From contig CAOJBY010000002.1 in assembly GCA_948330435.1 (NCBI GenBank), forward strand, positions 129,548 through 193,547: 64,000 nt of DNA. Direction: 5' to 3'. The translations under genes and the position numbers were made by a program. Within the stretch, counting starts at the first letter, position 1. Each line of letters starts with the position of its first letter. Positions 49,551-59,395 of the stretch are shown piece after piece. This stretch comes from an uncultured Lachnoclostridium sp. Its GTDB lineage: Bacteria; Bacillota; Clostridia; Lachnospirales; Lachnospiraceae. Under the pieces are notes generated by a model that saw only the letters and a list, made by a program, of their open reading frames with translations, did not search any database and was not told where the DNA came from.

Positions 49551-52500
49551 TTATTTCTCCTCATCCTTTTTGCACTGAACAACAAATGCAACGATCAACA
49601 AAAGTAAAAATAAGAGTACCAATATATAGCCTCCTATGGAATGTGTATCCCCAAGCTCTGGCACGCTGATTTCCCGGGGATGTGATTCTGATGTAGGACC
49701 GTTCTCCGGCTGGCCTGGCTGTTTTGGTTCTTTCGGTGTCTCCTCTGGTATCGGAGGGTTCTCCGGCTCTGTTCCTTTGCCGTCTTTCATCTCCACCATC
49801 TGAATTTCGTCCGTATCAAGAACCTTAAATGTCACATCCTCCGCATAGCCATAGCCTTCCGGTGCCTGCTTTTCTACCAGGCGGTAGGTTCCAATGGGAA
49901 GCTGCTCTATATAGTGGGGTGTATCCGTACTCACCCAGGTTTCCAAAAGAACACCTTTTTCATCATAAAGTTCCAGAACTGCTCCCGGTAGTTCCTCATT
50001 GGTGGCGATATCCTTTTTGCTGATCTGTACCTTGGTAACATCATCCTCCATAGTCACGATCTCTTGATATTCCATTTCTTTCTTAATATCGCCTGCATCC
50101 ATACTTTTCTCTGATTCTCCCAGCTTCTCTCCTGATTGGTTCACCAGATAAACTCCAACTTCATCCGTAAGTGCTCCTTCCTCATCCCGAAGCTGTTCTA
50201 ATTGAAAATAGATGTCCTCTGCCGTTACATACCCTGGTGCAGGAGAAGCCTCACGAAATGCATAAGTGCGTCCTAACTGTAATCCCTCTGTCATATGTAC
50301 CATTCTGGCAGGTCCTGTAGAGATCCAGGAGTCTTTTTTTACTGCTCCTATGGAGGCTGCTGTTCTTCCGGATATCTCCTTTTCCCCTGCAAAAGGCAGT
50401 TCCCATACCTCAAGTAGTGCTCCCGCCAGTTCCTGTCCATTGGTCATGTCCAGCTTCTGGAAGCGGACTCTGGTGATTTGATTTTCCCAGACTATCACAT
50501 GTTCCTGAACGCTTACCTCCTGGCCTCCCTTTTCTCCCTCATAGCTTCCATCCACAGACTTGCTTTCCTCCGTCAACAGGTAGCCCGTAGGTGCTTCCAG
50601 TTCCCGAATCTCATATTGTCCTAATGGCAGATCCGCATCAAAATCAGCATATCCCTCTGAATCTGTAACACAGGTAGCTATCAAAGACCCTTTTTCAAAC
50701 AACACCTCTGGTTCATTCCTAAGAATCCAGGCCGCTTTTTTCTCATCATACTCAATTCCGGTACAAATATCCTCTCCTGCATAAAGACCAAAGACAGCAC
50801 CCGCCAGATGCTTTCCTGAATCCTTATCTTTCTTTATCACTTTAAGCTTCAGCCTCTGCCTCTCATTTTTATAATCTGCATTTTTGATGTCAAAGCTGAC
50901 TGTCTGCTTCTGAGGGGTTATGACAAATTCCTCCTCCTTTGTATTCAATACAAAACCGCTTCCGGCAATAGTCTCCCGAATCTTATATTTTCCTATATAA
51001 AGGCCTGATGCATATGCAAATCCGCTTCGATCGGTTGTGATCTCAGCTACCTTGTCCCCCTTTTTCCAGATGCGATAGTCTTTTGTGTCTATCCCATACT
51101 GTTCCAGCAGCTTCATATCCACTTCCTGACTGTAGATGTCTTCCGCCGCTATAATCTGAAAACAGGCTCCCTGTATTGGGGCATCCTCATAGGTAAAGAC
51201 CACATCCGTATCCTCCTCTGCTCCCGCCACCTGCTCTCCATGCTTATAGATCTCGATAATCCCTTTCTGTTCCTGATTTTTCTGCAATACAGTTACCGTG
51301 AGATTTCCATAGGCATCACAGAGAGCGTATTTGCTGATCCCCATCTGCCCATCCGGATATACGGAACCATTTTCAATGGCAAATACGGTTTTTCCTTTTG
51401 GTGCATCCGCAAGTTCATAGCTGTTTCTGTCTTCTGTGCTCGTATCTTTCACCGTCTGCTCTGCTCCATTTACCACATACCCCGTTGGTGCTGTCAGTTC
51501 TGTCAGTTCATAGGTCCCCACCGGAAGTTCTCTGGGAAGCGTAATGTAGCAGTCCACTATCTTCCCATCCTTTTTCAAAAACGAGGTTTCATAAGGATGT
51601 TCCCTGGTCCCGGTAAGAACCTTTCCTCCCGGATAGTAGTAGCTTAGATACCCCTCCTCATCCAGCCGCCAATTAAGGGCCTTTAATGCTTCTTCTCCCG
51701 CTTCTGAGGACAGACACCGGATGCGGTATCTGGCTCCCTCTTTCAAAACTGTCCCTCGCACCAGTTCTTCTGCTTTCACATAGTTCCCTGGCTGTACCAG
51801 AAATTCTTCGTCCGCTTTCACAATGCGAAGATAGGCTGTCGTTACCGTGTTATTGATTACTCTCTGCTTCTGGAGCAGGCGGCCCTCACGCTCCTTTGTG
51901 TCCCTGCGATCTCCATAACGAATACTTTCCCTGACCGTATAGGTCTTTTCTACCGTTCGTCTGCCTGCATCCGTATAGAGAACACCTCCGTCCATAGTAA
52001 TATGGACAATAAAGGGCCTGGCTGTTACATGGTATTCAGGTGTGGTGGTTTCCACAATCACATAGGTTCCAAACGGCAATTCCGGAGTCTCGATGCAACC
52101 ATCTTTGTCTGTAAACATCTCCGCTACCTGATACCGATTGGCAACACCTGTCCCTGTGAGCCATTTACGATCGCCTGCAGTCCATTCCTCCTGACCGGTA
52201 CGTTTATATAAAGTTGCTTTGGGTTCATTGGTGAAATCGTAATCATAGAAAGTCCTGATATCATCCGGACCCCAGACACCATTTACAGGTGTAAGAATTC
52301 CTTTTTTTACCTGGGAAAGATCCTGAATCAGATATACAGAAAATCCGGCTCCCTCTACAGGGGAAAGGTCTGTGTCATAAGCATTGTCAGAGGTTTTAAC
52401 AAATTTGATTCCCTGCTTTATCACATAGTCGCCAGAATATACCTTATGAGAGTTGTCTCTGTCATCTACAGTCAGCAGATTATCCGCCTCACTGGCTCTC

Positions 52501-54758
52501 TCATTCCGAACCTCCACTTTCGTCATCTGATTCTTGTAGGTAAAGGTTACAGGATAGCGGGCTTCGTCCAGCATGTAGCCCGGTGCCGGTGTTATCTCTT
52601 TGATATAGTAGCTTCCCAGTTCCAGATCTCCAAATGCCGTCTTCCCTGGTGTTTCCTCGTAGGCAATGGTTCCTCCGGGCTTCTCTATATGGCGGCTTCC
52701 ATCGGTATTCAGGATATAACCATCTCTGTTTTTCTTCGGTGACCTGCCCACCGTAGCTGTGCCGGCAAGCCCGTCTTTTCGAAGCAGGCATCCGGTCTTA
52801 CCATCCCCGTGCATAATATCCTCTGCCGCATAAACTCCGTATACAGCCCCGTCAAGCATGGCCTCCCCCTGAGATGCCCCACTCTCACTCTCCATATCGC
52901 ATTTCACAAGTTCCGCACTGCCAAGGGTCCTCTCATTGGTCAAATCAAATGTGACAGTCCCATTTCCCGATACAGAACCCGTTTGTTCATTCGCCTGCCA
53001 CACATAACCTACGGGAGCAGTGATTTCCCGAACGCTGTAGGTATAGCTGGTTGATGCAAATGCCTGCTTCTTTGTCTCAAGTTCTGCCTGTGCCTCTCTC
53101 CGGGAAGTGTTCCCACTGATTGCAGCTTTTTGCTCTTCCGTCAAATCCTCATAATTACTGCAATACTCCGCCTGAAAGGATGCCGATTTACTGGTCTTAT
53201 AGGAAGCTTCCCCATTTGCATCTGTAGTAACAGAGGCTATCTTTCCTCCATTTTCAAAAATATCTATTGTGCAGCCCTGTAATCCCACACGGGTCTGCCA
53301 GTCTGCTTTCCGCACTCGAATTTCATAAGAAACCGTAATAGAATCCTCTATGGAAGAAAATTCCGGCTCCACTTCCGGAATTTCCGGTTCCTCGGGTCCC
53401 TCTCCTCCGCCTGTTCCCGGCTGATAGGGGGATGTCGCCGGCTGCTTCTTGGTTCCCTGCTTTTGGGCATTGCCGTTAGAAGATCGATATACATAGTAGG
53501 GAACGGAGTGGCTGCATGCCCCCTGGTAGTAACCCCATACCAGTTCTGCCATATCAGCCGCTTCCTCGGAGGAGGTATTGAGCATAGAAGCTGCCCGGCT
53601 AATCACCTGTGTTTTGGAAAGGGAACCGGATTCCATATACAGCCAGGCCGCTATCTGAACCGTTGCATAAAATTTCCCCGAAAGAAAAGCATAGCTTAAA
53701 AGATATCCGATTCCGTCCTGACGGCTCTCATATTCGCCACTTCCCGCAAAGTATTTGTATCCATTCCTAGCACTCTTTCCCATACTCAGACACAAGGCCG
53801 GTTCACCGCCCAGGGTCAGTTTATAGATGGTACCGTGGCCCGTGCCGGAATATCCGGTGGCCGAAACAGACAGATTGGCTACCGTGTCCCCCGCCTCCAG
53901 AGCACCGGAAGCAAGAGAATATGTCGTAAGCAGTCCCATACCAGCCATAATCTTCTGGACCGCCATAAGAAGACTCTCAAATCGCCCTTCTTTTGCATCC
54001 GTTCCCGCCGCCTGCCAGCTTGTGTACAGTTGATTTTCTGTGTCCTCCTCACAATAGGCCATCAGAAATTCATAGACCTGATCCAGAGTCCATCCATCCT
54101 CTTTCAGTCTTTCCAGATCGGAAAGTTCCAAATCCTCAAATATGGTTCCTGCAAAGAATGCGGACACCGAAACCCCCTGCTTCAAAATATCCAGGATCTC
54201 ATCCAGTCCCTGTCCGCTGTAAAGGTGCGGGTCCAGTTCCACCAGAGAATCACGAATAAATTCCGCCAAATCTCGTTCATAATCATAAAGTCCCTCCCAC
54301 CAGGCCTCTTCAAGAGAATGTATATCTCCATAGCCACCCGGCAGATATCGTTTCATCCATTCTTGTATGCCTGCTACATCTCCATCCTGAAAATGATATT
54401 GTTCATCAACTTCCTCTCCCTCCATCTTCGGTGTTTCCTGTATTTTTTCTTCCGGTTCTTCCTGTGGATTTTGTTCTTCTTGTTGTTCTTGTTCTTTTTG
54501 TGTTTTTGGATCTTCCTGTGATTTTGCTTCTTCCTGCCCCACGTCCTCTTCCGTCATTTCTGTCTCTTTTTTCTCCTCCATTTGCTCTGGAGACTGCATA
54601 TCTTCCTTTTCATTTGTGGTCTCCTTTTGCTGTTGATGCTGGGATACTTCCGGCTCTGCTTCCGCATGGACATACGAAGCCGCCGTCTGTGCAAGGATCA
54701 CAGACAAAAGAAGCAGTGCCACTGCTCTTTTAAAACAATTTTTCCATTTTCTTTTCAT
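49551..54758 (-). CDS. giant thioester-domain adhesin with SpaA/Cna_B repeats
   Basis: 1735 residues. A signal peptide (1-32) is followed by a Glu/Gln-rich stalk (34-118), a helical region, and a thioester domain in which Cys323 (ALCLSMG) and Gln368 (ATVQIAAW) are placed as in TED adhesins that bond covalently to host or surface amines. Eight or more Cna_B/SpaA beta-sandwich units (EITAPVGYV, ELTAPTGYV, EASPAPGYV, KQAPEGYG marks) follow. C-terminal VPELGD (1699-1704), helix and KKDEEK form a noncanonical sortase-type anchor. No sortase is in the window. Confidence 0.88.
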   Translation of the reverse strand: MKRKWKNCFKRAVALLLLSVILAQTAASYVHAEAEPEVSQHQQQKETTNEKEDMQSPEQMEEKKETEMTEEDVGQEEAKSQEDPKTQKEQEQQEEQNPQEEPEEKIQETPKMEGEEVDEQYHFQDGDVAGIQEWMKRYLPGGYGDIHSLEEAWWEGLYDYERDLAEFIRDSLVELDPHLYSGQGLDEILDILKQGVSVSAFFAGTIFEDLELSDLERLKEDGWTLDQVYEFLMAYCEEDTENQLYTSWQAAGTDAKEGRFESLLMAVQKIMAGMGLLTTYSLASGALEAGDTVANLSVSATGYSGTGHGTIYKLTLGGEPALCLSMGKSARNGYKYFAGSGEYESRQDGIGYLLSYAFLSGKFYATVQIAAWLYMESGSLSKTQVISRAASMLNTSSEEAADMAELVWGYYQGACSHSVPYYVYRSSNGNAQKQGTKKQPATSPYQPGTGGGEGPEEPEIPEVEPEFSSIEDSITVSYEIRVRKADWQTRVGLQGCTIDIFENGGKIASVTTDANGEASYKTSKSASFQAEYCSNYEDLTEEQKAAISGNTSRREAQAELETKKQAFASTSYTYSVREITAPVGYVWQANEQTGSVSGNGTVTFDLTNERTLGSAELVKCDMESESGASQGEAMLDGAVYGVYAAEDIMHGDGKTGCLLRKDGLAGTATVGRSPKKNRDGYILNTDGSRHIEKPGGTIAYEETPGKTAFGDLELGSYYIKEITPAPGYMLDEARYPVTFTYKNQMTKVEVRNERASEADNLLTVDDRDNSHKVYSGDYVIKQGIKFVKTSDNAYDTDLSPVEGAGFSVYLIQDLSQVKKGILTPVNGVWGPDDIRTFYDYDFTNEPKATLYKRTGQEEWTAGDRKWLTGTGVANRYQVAEMFTDKDGCIETPELPFGTYVIVETTTPEYHVTARPFIVHITMDGGVLYTDAGRRTVEKTYTVRESIRYGDRRDTKEREGRLLQKQRVINNTVTTAYLRIVKADEEFLVQPGNYVKAEELVRGTVLKEGARYRIRCLSSEAGEEALKALNWRLDEEGYLSYYYPGGKVLTGTREHPYETSFLKKDGKIVDCYITLPRELPVGTYELTELTAPTGYVVNGAEQTVKDTSTEDRNSYELADAPKGKTVFAIENGSVYPDGQMGISKYALCDAYGNLTVTVLQKNQEQKGIIEIYKHGEQVAGAEEDTDVVFTYEDAPIQGACFQIIAAEDIYSQEVDMKLLEQYGIDTKDYRIWKKGDKVAEITTDRSGFAYASGLYIGKYKIRETIAGSGFVLNTKEEEFVITPQKQTVSFDIKNADYKNERQRLKLKVIKKDKDSGKHLAGAVFGLYAGEDICTGIEYDEKKAAWILRNEPEVLFEKGSLIATCVTDSEGYADFDADLPLGQYEIRELEAPTGYLLTEESKSVDGSYEGEKGGQEVSVQEHVIVWENQITRVRFQKLDMTNGQELAGALLEVWELPFAGEKEISGRTAASIGAVKKDSWISTGPARMVHMTEGLQLGRTYAFREASPAPGYVTAEDIYFQLEQLRDEEGALTDEVGVYLVNQSGEKLGESEKSMDAGDIKKEMEYQEIVTMEDDVTKVQISKKDIATNEELPGAVLELYDEKGVLLETWVSTDTPHYIEQLPIGTYRLVEKQAPEGYGYAEDVTFKVLDTDEIQMVEMKDGKGTEPENPPIPEETPKEPKQPGQPENGPTSESHPREISVPELGDTHSIGGYILVLLFLLLLIVAFVVQCKKDEEK

Positions 54759-54902
54759 AAAATTCCTTTCTTCACTTGTCTCCGGTTACCGATTTTGTTT
54801 TCATTTGCATGTTGTGGAATAAAAAAGAATTGTGGACGGATCTCACATGAAGCAGGGAGGAATTCCCCGAATCTTCCAATGATATGTTTCGTCCTGTTCC
54901 GT

Positions 54903-54931
54903 ACTATAAATCATTTTCCAGTATTTGTCAA
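54903..54931 (-). promoter_or_regulatory. promoter of the giant adhesin gene
   Basis: On the minus strand TTGACA and TATAGT are spaced 17 bp; the leader is about 140 nt. It shares the 329-bp divergent gap (54759-55087) with the cysteine-hydrolase promoter. Confidence 0.7.
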
Positions 54932-55024
54932 TCCATTCTTGGACAATTTCTGATACTACTCGGCTACATTTTTCGACACCCATATTTTTGATACAATTAT
55001 AGCCGTCTATCCTCAAACCTCCAC

Positions 55025-55053
55025 TTTACAGAATCCGTTTTCCGAATTATAAT
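55025..55053 (+). promoter_or_regulatory. promoter of the cysteine hydrolase gene
   Basis: TTTACA, 17 bp, perfect TATAAT; the GTG start codon at 55088 is about 35 bp downstream, behind GGAGG. Confidence 0.75.
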
Positions 55054-55087
55054 GATACCAACTATTTCAGAGTTTGGAGGTGCTACT

Positions 55088-55612
55088 GTGAAAGATCTGC
55101 TTCTTGTCATTGATATGCAAAACGATTTTATCGACGGTGCTCTGGGTACAAAAGAAGCCGTCTCCATTGTCCCAAATGTAATTAAACATGTTCAGGAGTT
55201 TGAAGGCGACGTTCTTTATACCAGAGATACCCATTTTGAAAACTACTTAGAAACCCAGGAAGGAAAGAATCTTCCCGTTCCCCATTGCATCCGGGGAACT
55301 CATGGATGGGAACTTACGGATGAACTGAAAGCTCTGCGAGATGCCAATAATTCCCCTGTTCTGGATAAATTAACTTTCGGAGCAAAGGAACTGCCTACAT
55401 ATCTGGAGGCCCGCTATCCCAACGGCCTCGCAAGTGTGGAACTCATTGGACTGTGCACGGATATCTGCGTGATCTCCAACGCTATGGTGCTAAAGGCTTT
55501 CTTTCCAGAACTTCCCGTAAGCGTTACCGCTTCCTGCTGTGCCGGAGTTACACCCGAAAGCCACGAAAATGCTTTAAATGCTATGAAAATGTGCCAGATC
55601 ACGATTCGTTAA
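55088..55612 (+). CDS. cysteine hydrolase (isochorismatase/nicotinamidase family)
   Basis: 174 residues from a GTG at 55088, chosen since GGAGG lies 8 nt upstream; an ATG at 55052 lies at the promoter -10. Catalytic triad candidates: Asp9 (VIDMQNDF), a Lys in DKLTFGAKEL and Cys127 (GLCTDICV). Close to nicotinamidase (PncA)-like enzymes, which deamidate nicotinamide for NAD salvage. The metal-binding residues of PncA (DTHFENY) are partly visible. Its 3' end overlaps the convergent amidase gene by 14 bp. Confidence 0.85.
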   Translation: MKDLLLVIDMQNDFIDGALGTKEAVSIVPNVIKHVQEFEGDVLYTRDTHFENYLETQEGKNLPVPHCIRGTHGWELTDELKALRDANNSPVLDKLTFGAKELPTYLEARYPNGLASVELIGLCTDICVISNAMVLKAFFPELPVSVTASCCAGVTPESHENALNAMKMCQITIR

Positions 55613-56504
55613 TCCCAAAGAACTCGTCCAGTCCATCAGCCATACCCTGGGCGAGTTTTTGCTGATAATCCTCCGATGCCATCTGAAGATCCTCTTCCGG
55701 ATTGGTCATAAATCCCATCTCCACAATGGTTACCGGCACCTGACACCAGTTGATGCCACTCATGGTATCTGTCTCCCAGACCTTTCTTGCATTTGCCCCA
55801 GTGACGCTTACCATATGATTTAACACTGCTTTTGACAAAGACCGACTGCTCTCATAAATCCCGGGCATATACGGGTTGTTTGCCGTGGGGCAGATGGTCA
55901 TGATTCCTCTTGCCGAACTGCTCTCAGAACCGTCGGCATGGATTCGTATAAATGCGTCTGCCTGGGCTTCATTCGCCATCTGGGCACGCTCTGCATTGCT
56001 GATATTTACATCATTGCTTTCCCGAATCATCAACACCTCATATCCCCTGTCAGTCAGTTCTGCCTTTAGCTTCAAAGCCACCTGCAAGGTCAATTCATAC
56101 TCTCTTAAGCCACTGGCTACACCAGAGGTTCCACCTGCCACCTTGGCTTTCATCTCTGATGCCCCCGGCCCCACAGGCTCCTTTTCAGAGTTACCCTTTG
56201 CCTGATGACCGGGATCTATGGCCACCAGATACTTTCCGGCAGCGGCTTCCTGTTCCTCTGCCAGCCTTGCTTCTTCTTCCGCTTTTTCCTCTTCCCCCGC
56301 AAGCCGTGCCGCTTCTTCGGCAGCTTTTCGCTCTTCTTTTGCCTTTTTCTGCTGTTCAAGCTGCACCTCTTCACTTACAACTGCCACACTACCCGTTCCA
56401 CCCTTACCGATCCCAATTTCTCCGACAGCTTCTCCTTTCCCACAGCCAGAAAGAGCAAAACAGCACATAAAAAATACTCCAAGACTCAAAAGTCGCTTTT
56501 TCAT
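55599..56504 (-). CDS. lipoprotein N-acetylmuramoyl-L-alanine amidase (Amidase_3)
   Basis: 301 residues: lipoprotein signal peptide ending in LSGC, a lysine/glutamate/alanine coiled-coil linker (about residues 45-90), and a zinc amidase domain with AIDPGHQ, IRIHADGS and VEMGFMTN holding the ligands and catalytic Glu. It hydrolyses peptidoglycan at the cell surface. A cut-off relative lies at 1-571. Also differs from it by having the linker and the lipid anchor. Confidence 0.9.
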   Translation of the reverse strand: MKKRLLSLGVFFMCCFALSGCGKGEAVGEIGIGKGGTGSVAVVSEEVQLEQQKKAKEERKAAEEAARLAGEEEKAEEEARLAEEQEAAAGKYLVAIDPGHQAKGNSEKEPVGPGASEMKAKVAGGTSGVASGLREYELTLQVALKLKAELTDRGYEVLMIRESNDVNISNAERAQMANEAQADAFIRIHADGSESSSARGIMTICPTANNPYMPGIYESSRSLSKAVLNHMVSVTGANARKVWETDTMSGINWCQVPVTIVEMGFMTNPEEDLQMASEDYQQKLAQGMADGLDEFFGINES

Positions 56505-56517
56505 TTTAATTTACCCC

Positions 56518-56546
56518 TTTACAAAATTCTCTTTTTCGATTATAAT
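56518..56546 (+). promoter_or_regulatory. tRNA-Thr promoter
   Basis: TTTACA, 17 bp, TATAAT, ending 21 bp before the mature 5' end of the tRNA. It lies just beyond the start of the divergent amidase gene. Confidence 0.8.
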
Positions 56547-56567
56547 ATCACTTGCTGGAAAGCACAA

Positions 56568-56640
56568 GCTGGAATAGCTCAGTCGGTAGAGCACTTCACT
56601 CGTAATGAAGGGGTCGAGAGTTCAAGTCTCTTTTCCAGCT
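56568..56640 (+). tRNA. tRNA-Thr (anticodon CGT)
   Basis: 73 nt that fold as a full cloverleaf: acceptor GCTGGAA/TTCCAGC, D-arm GCTC/GAGC, anticodon stem CTTCA/TGAAG with loop CTCGTAA, and T-arm GAGAG/CTCTT with TTCAAGT. The discriminator is T and no CCA is encoded. A T run follows immediately as a likely terminator. The defence island begins on its 3' side, a common integration position. Confidence 0.97.
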
Positions 56641-56668
56641 TTTTTGTTTGCTTAAAATCTGTCCTTTC

Positions 56669-59047
56669 TCATTCTCTCAAATGCTCTTTGTACCATTCGA
56701 TCATGGCCTCTCTGTCTGACTCAAAGAACTGTGTGGAAATAAAAATGTCAGTGCCTTGAAACTGTAAGGCTTTTGCCCTGTATCTTTTGTAAGCAGAGTT
56801 CCCCATATTGTCTGTTCTGTTGTTTGCAACTGCCGGATAATCTGTAGCATGAAATAAAGACTTTGTATATTCCTTTGTTTTCAATTGTTCAAGTTCAGAT
56901 ACTGTAATCTTTGATTTGTTTATCAGATCTTCAATCAAATTGAAAAACAATTTTCCAACCGGCAATAAGCCTTCTGACCAGGTATTTTCATCGTTAATAT
57001 CAAAAGGTGCATCTGAAAGAGAGAATTTAAAATCATCCGTTTCCAATTTCATTTTTAGCAGTAAATCTTTAATAAATGAAATGATATTATTTGCTGACAG
57101 ATTGGCTTCATAAAAGATTCCGCTGTTATCGATTTGTTTTGCCCTTCGTAACTTTCTTTTATCGTTGCTTACATAGATTCTGTCTGCATTTGGAATGGAA
57201 TAATCCCTTGCCGCCAGATCTTTCCATGTTTCTGTGTCCAAATCATAGGCAATATTAATAAACTTGAACAGCAAATCAGCCCAGCTTAATACTTTAACAT
57301 ACTCACCAGTAAACAAAAATTCCTCTGGCTTCGTATTTGAAAAGTTGATACCACTATCAACACCAAAACTCAATCCATTTGTATCCATAACATCAGCGTG
57401 CTTTTCAATATATCCGAATTTTTCAATCAAAATGCCCGAAAGCACTCCTGCCCTATTCAGAATGGCAGCTTCATTCCATCAATCTGCCGATAAAACTTCC
57501 TTGTTCAAAATATTTGCCTTTGAATAATCACGAATAATTTTTTTCTTCTCGTCAAAGGGCTTCGTTCCCAACTCACTGTTATACCCTGTAATTGTTAAAT
57601 TTCCAAGTGTATGCAAGTACTTCGCATATACTGGGCCATAATTATCACCGACCTCTTTTTTCCATACAGCAGAATTTTCTTTCTGTGGTAAAATATGCTC
57701 AATTGTAAGATTGCTGACATCCAGACGTTCCTTTGTGGAGTTCTCAATTGCAGAAAGCACAAACTTACAAATGGGTTTCTTATATAAGGGCTTATTTATA
57801 AGAGCACGCTCAAATTCCTTATCCGTAGGCATGCGATCATTTGCTTTCAAATCATTCAGAAAAATTATAAATTTTTCATCGTAATTGTCATAATTCCCGT
57901 CAACAACTCTGTCATACATTGATTTCATGAACTTTGACAAGTTCTTATTAATTTCACAAGCGGTTATTCTGACAAGATATGTAAACAAATAATCCAGCAC
58001 TTTGCAAAGGGTTTCTTCGTCAATATTCCGTTCCTCATAATCATCAAAAATCCGGAACAAAAGAGGAATAATGGTTGTCTGCTTAATCGTATAAAAAGCC
58101 TGTAGCCTGGTTAAGATGTCCTCACTGTAGTAATCATTTTCCCCAATAAAAGCTCCATAATATTTGGAAGTTCTCTTCAACTTTTTCAGCATATCTTCAT
58201 GGCTTAAATGATTCTCTTCACAATGCTCTGTAAATAAACGATATGCATTTTTCGTGTTTACAGACTTGCTTATCTGAGAGTTCAAAAAATTTATAACAAA
58301 ATCACCCAAATTTCGATAACCCACATTCTTTTCAATAACAGACCAATAATTCTCATAAAGTTCATCCTGGTTTTCATCATCCATGAGCAGATAATTCCGA
58401 ATCAAATCTGCCAGACTTAATTCCAGCCCAGTGGAGTTGATGGACTCAAAAATCTTCTGCGGCTCATCGCCCTGTGACTTATCAAGAACAATTTCTACCA
58501 TCTCAAGCTTTTTAATACCATCAAGAATATCGCTCAACTCAAATCCTGATGCCAGTGTGCCCTCAATCAGGTTCTTGAAGACAATATAGTTTTTATAGAT
58601 ATTGGAGTTCCGATCCATCTCATCCATTTTATCTTTTATCAGAAGTAACAGCTGCTCATGATCCGATTTCACCGGCTTTAATTTCAGCTTGTATTTTTCA
58701 TCGCAATTTCTATTGAACATTACTTCTTCTATCTCTGTTTCTATTCTGACTGATACCCCTTTTGCAGCATCGTAAAGCGCCTTTAAAAGAATGTACACTG
58801 TAGTAAGACGCTGCTGCCCATCTATGATCAATGCCTCGGTCAAGTTGCTGCCGCCCTGACCAACAATATAAACAACGGTTCCCGTGAAATGCTTATGGTC
58901 CCGTTCATTTGCTTTCATAATATCCTGGTAGAGTTTTTCGCACTGAATATTGGACCAGTCATAATTGCGTTGATATACCGGAACTTTAAATACCCTTTTG
59001 TTTTTTTCGATTAAGTCCGAAAATACCCAAACCTTATAAGGCTGCAT
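56669..59047 (-). pseudogene. DUF262/DUF1524 (GmrSD-like) protein interrupted by one in-frame TGA
   Basis: 793 codons in one frame from the ATG at 59047 to 56669, broken only by TGA at 57479-57481 (codon 523). The N-terminal half is DUF262 with VPVYQRNYDW and the IDGQQRLTT nucleotide-binding motif; the HNH-like DUF1524 follows (TIEHILPQ, LHTLGNLTITGYN). After the TGA, the frame continues directly with WNEAAILNR, as expected for DUF1524 proteins, and a C-terminal domain of ~250 residues. Related GmrSD proteins cut modified DNA. It is either a nonsense mutant, or two polypeptides are made. A start AAGGAG is visible. Confidence 0.82.
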
Positions 59048-59281
59048 AAGCTTTGTCTCCTTTGTCTTTAATTATTTTGTTTTTTATCGGATGTCACAGA
59101 TTCATATATTGTATCCATGCTTGGCTTATTAATATTCTTATTTCGTTGTTCATACATCTGGCTTGTCCAGTTTTCAAGCCTTTATGCGATATTATTATAT
59201 CACTAAAGAGATCGTGATTCAATGGAACTCTCTATTCTTGATCTCCTTAGTCCGTCACTGTTATGACCCCCTCAAATGTAA

Positions 59282-59301
59282 AAAGTCTTCCGCAGGACTT
59301 T
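59282..59301. promoter_or_regulatory. short palindrome in the divergent defence-gene region
   Basis: AAAGTC, 8-nt spacer, GACTTT: a perfect 6-bp inverted repeat about 95 bp before the methyltransferase start. It might be an operator. The remainder of the 348-bp gap (59048-59395) shows no gene. Confidence 0.3.
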
Positions 59302-59395
59302 CCGAACCACCTCTCATGTGATATACTTCTTAGAATCTGCGAGACGACGATTGTAAGTCAGAAGACATCACAGAAACGATAAAGGATTGAGAACA

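Noticed and set aside
53835..54521. 228-codon plus-strand reading frame
   Set aside because: Antisense to the thioester adhesin and without family features.
57479..57481. Selenocysteine codon in the DUF262/DUF1524 gene
   Set aside because: No convincing hairpin of bacterial SECIS type directly follows, and the family has no known selenoprotein; a nonsense change is simpler.
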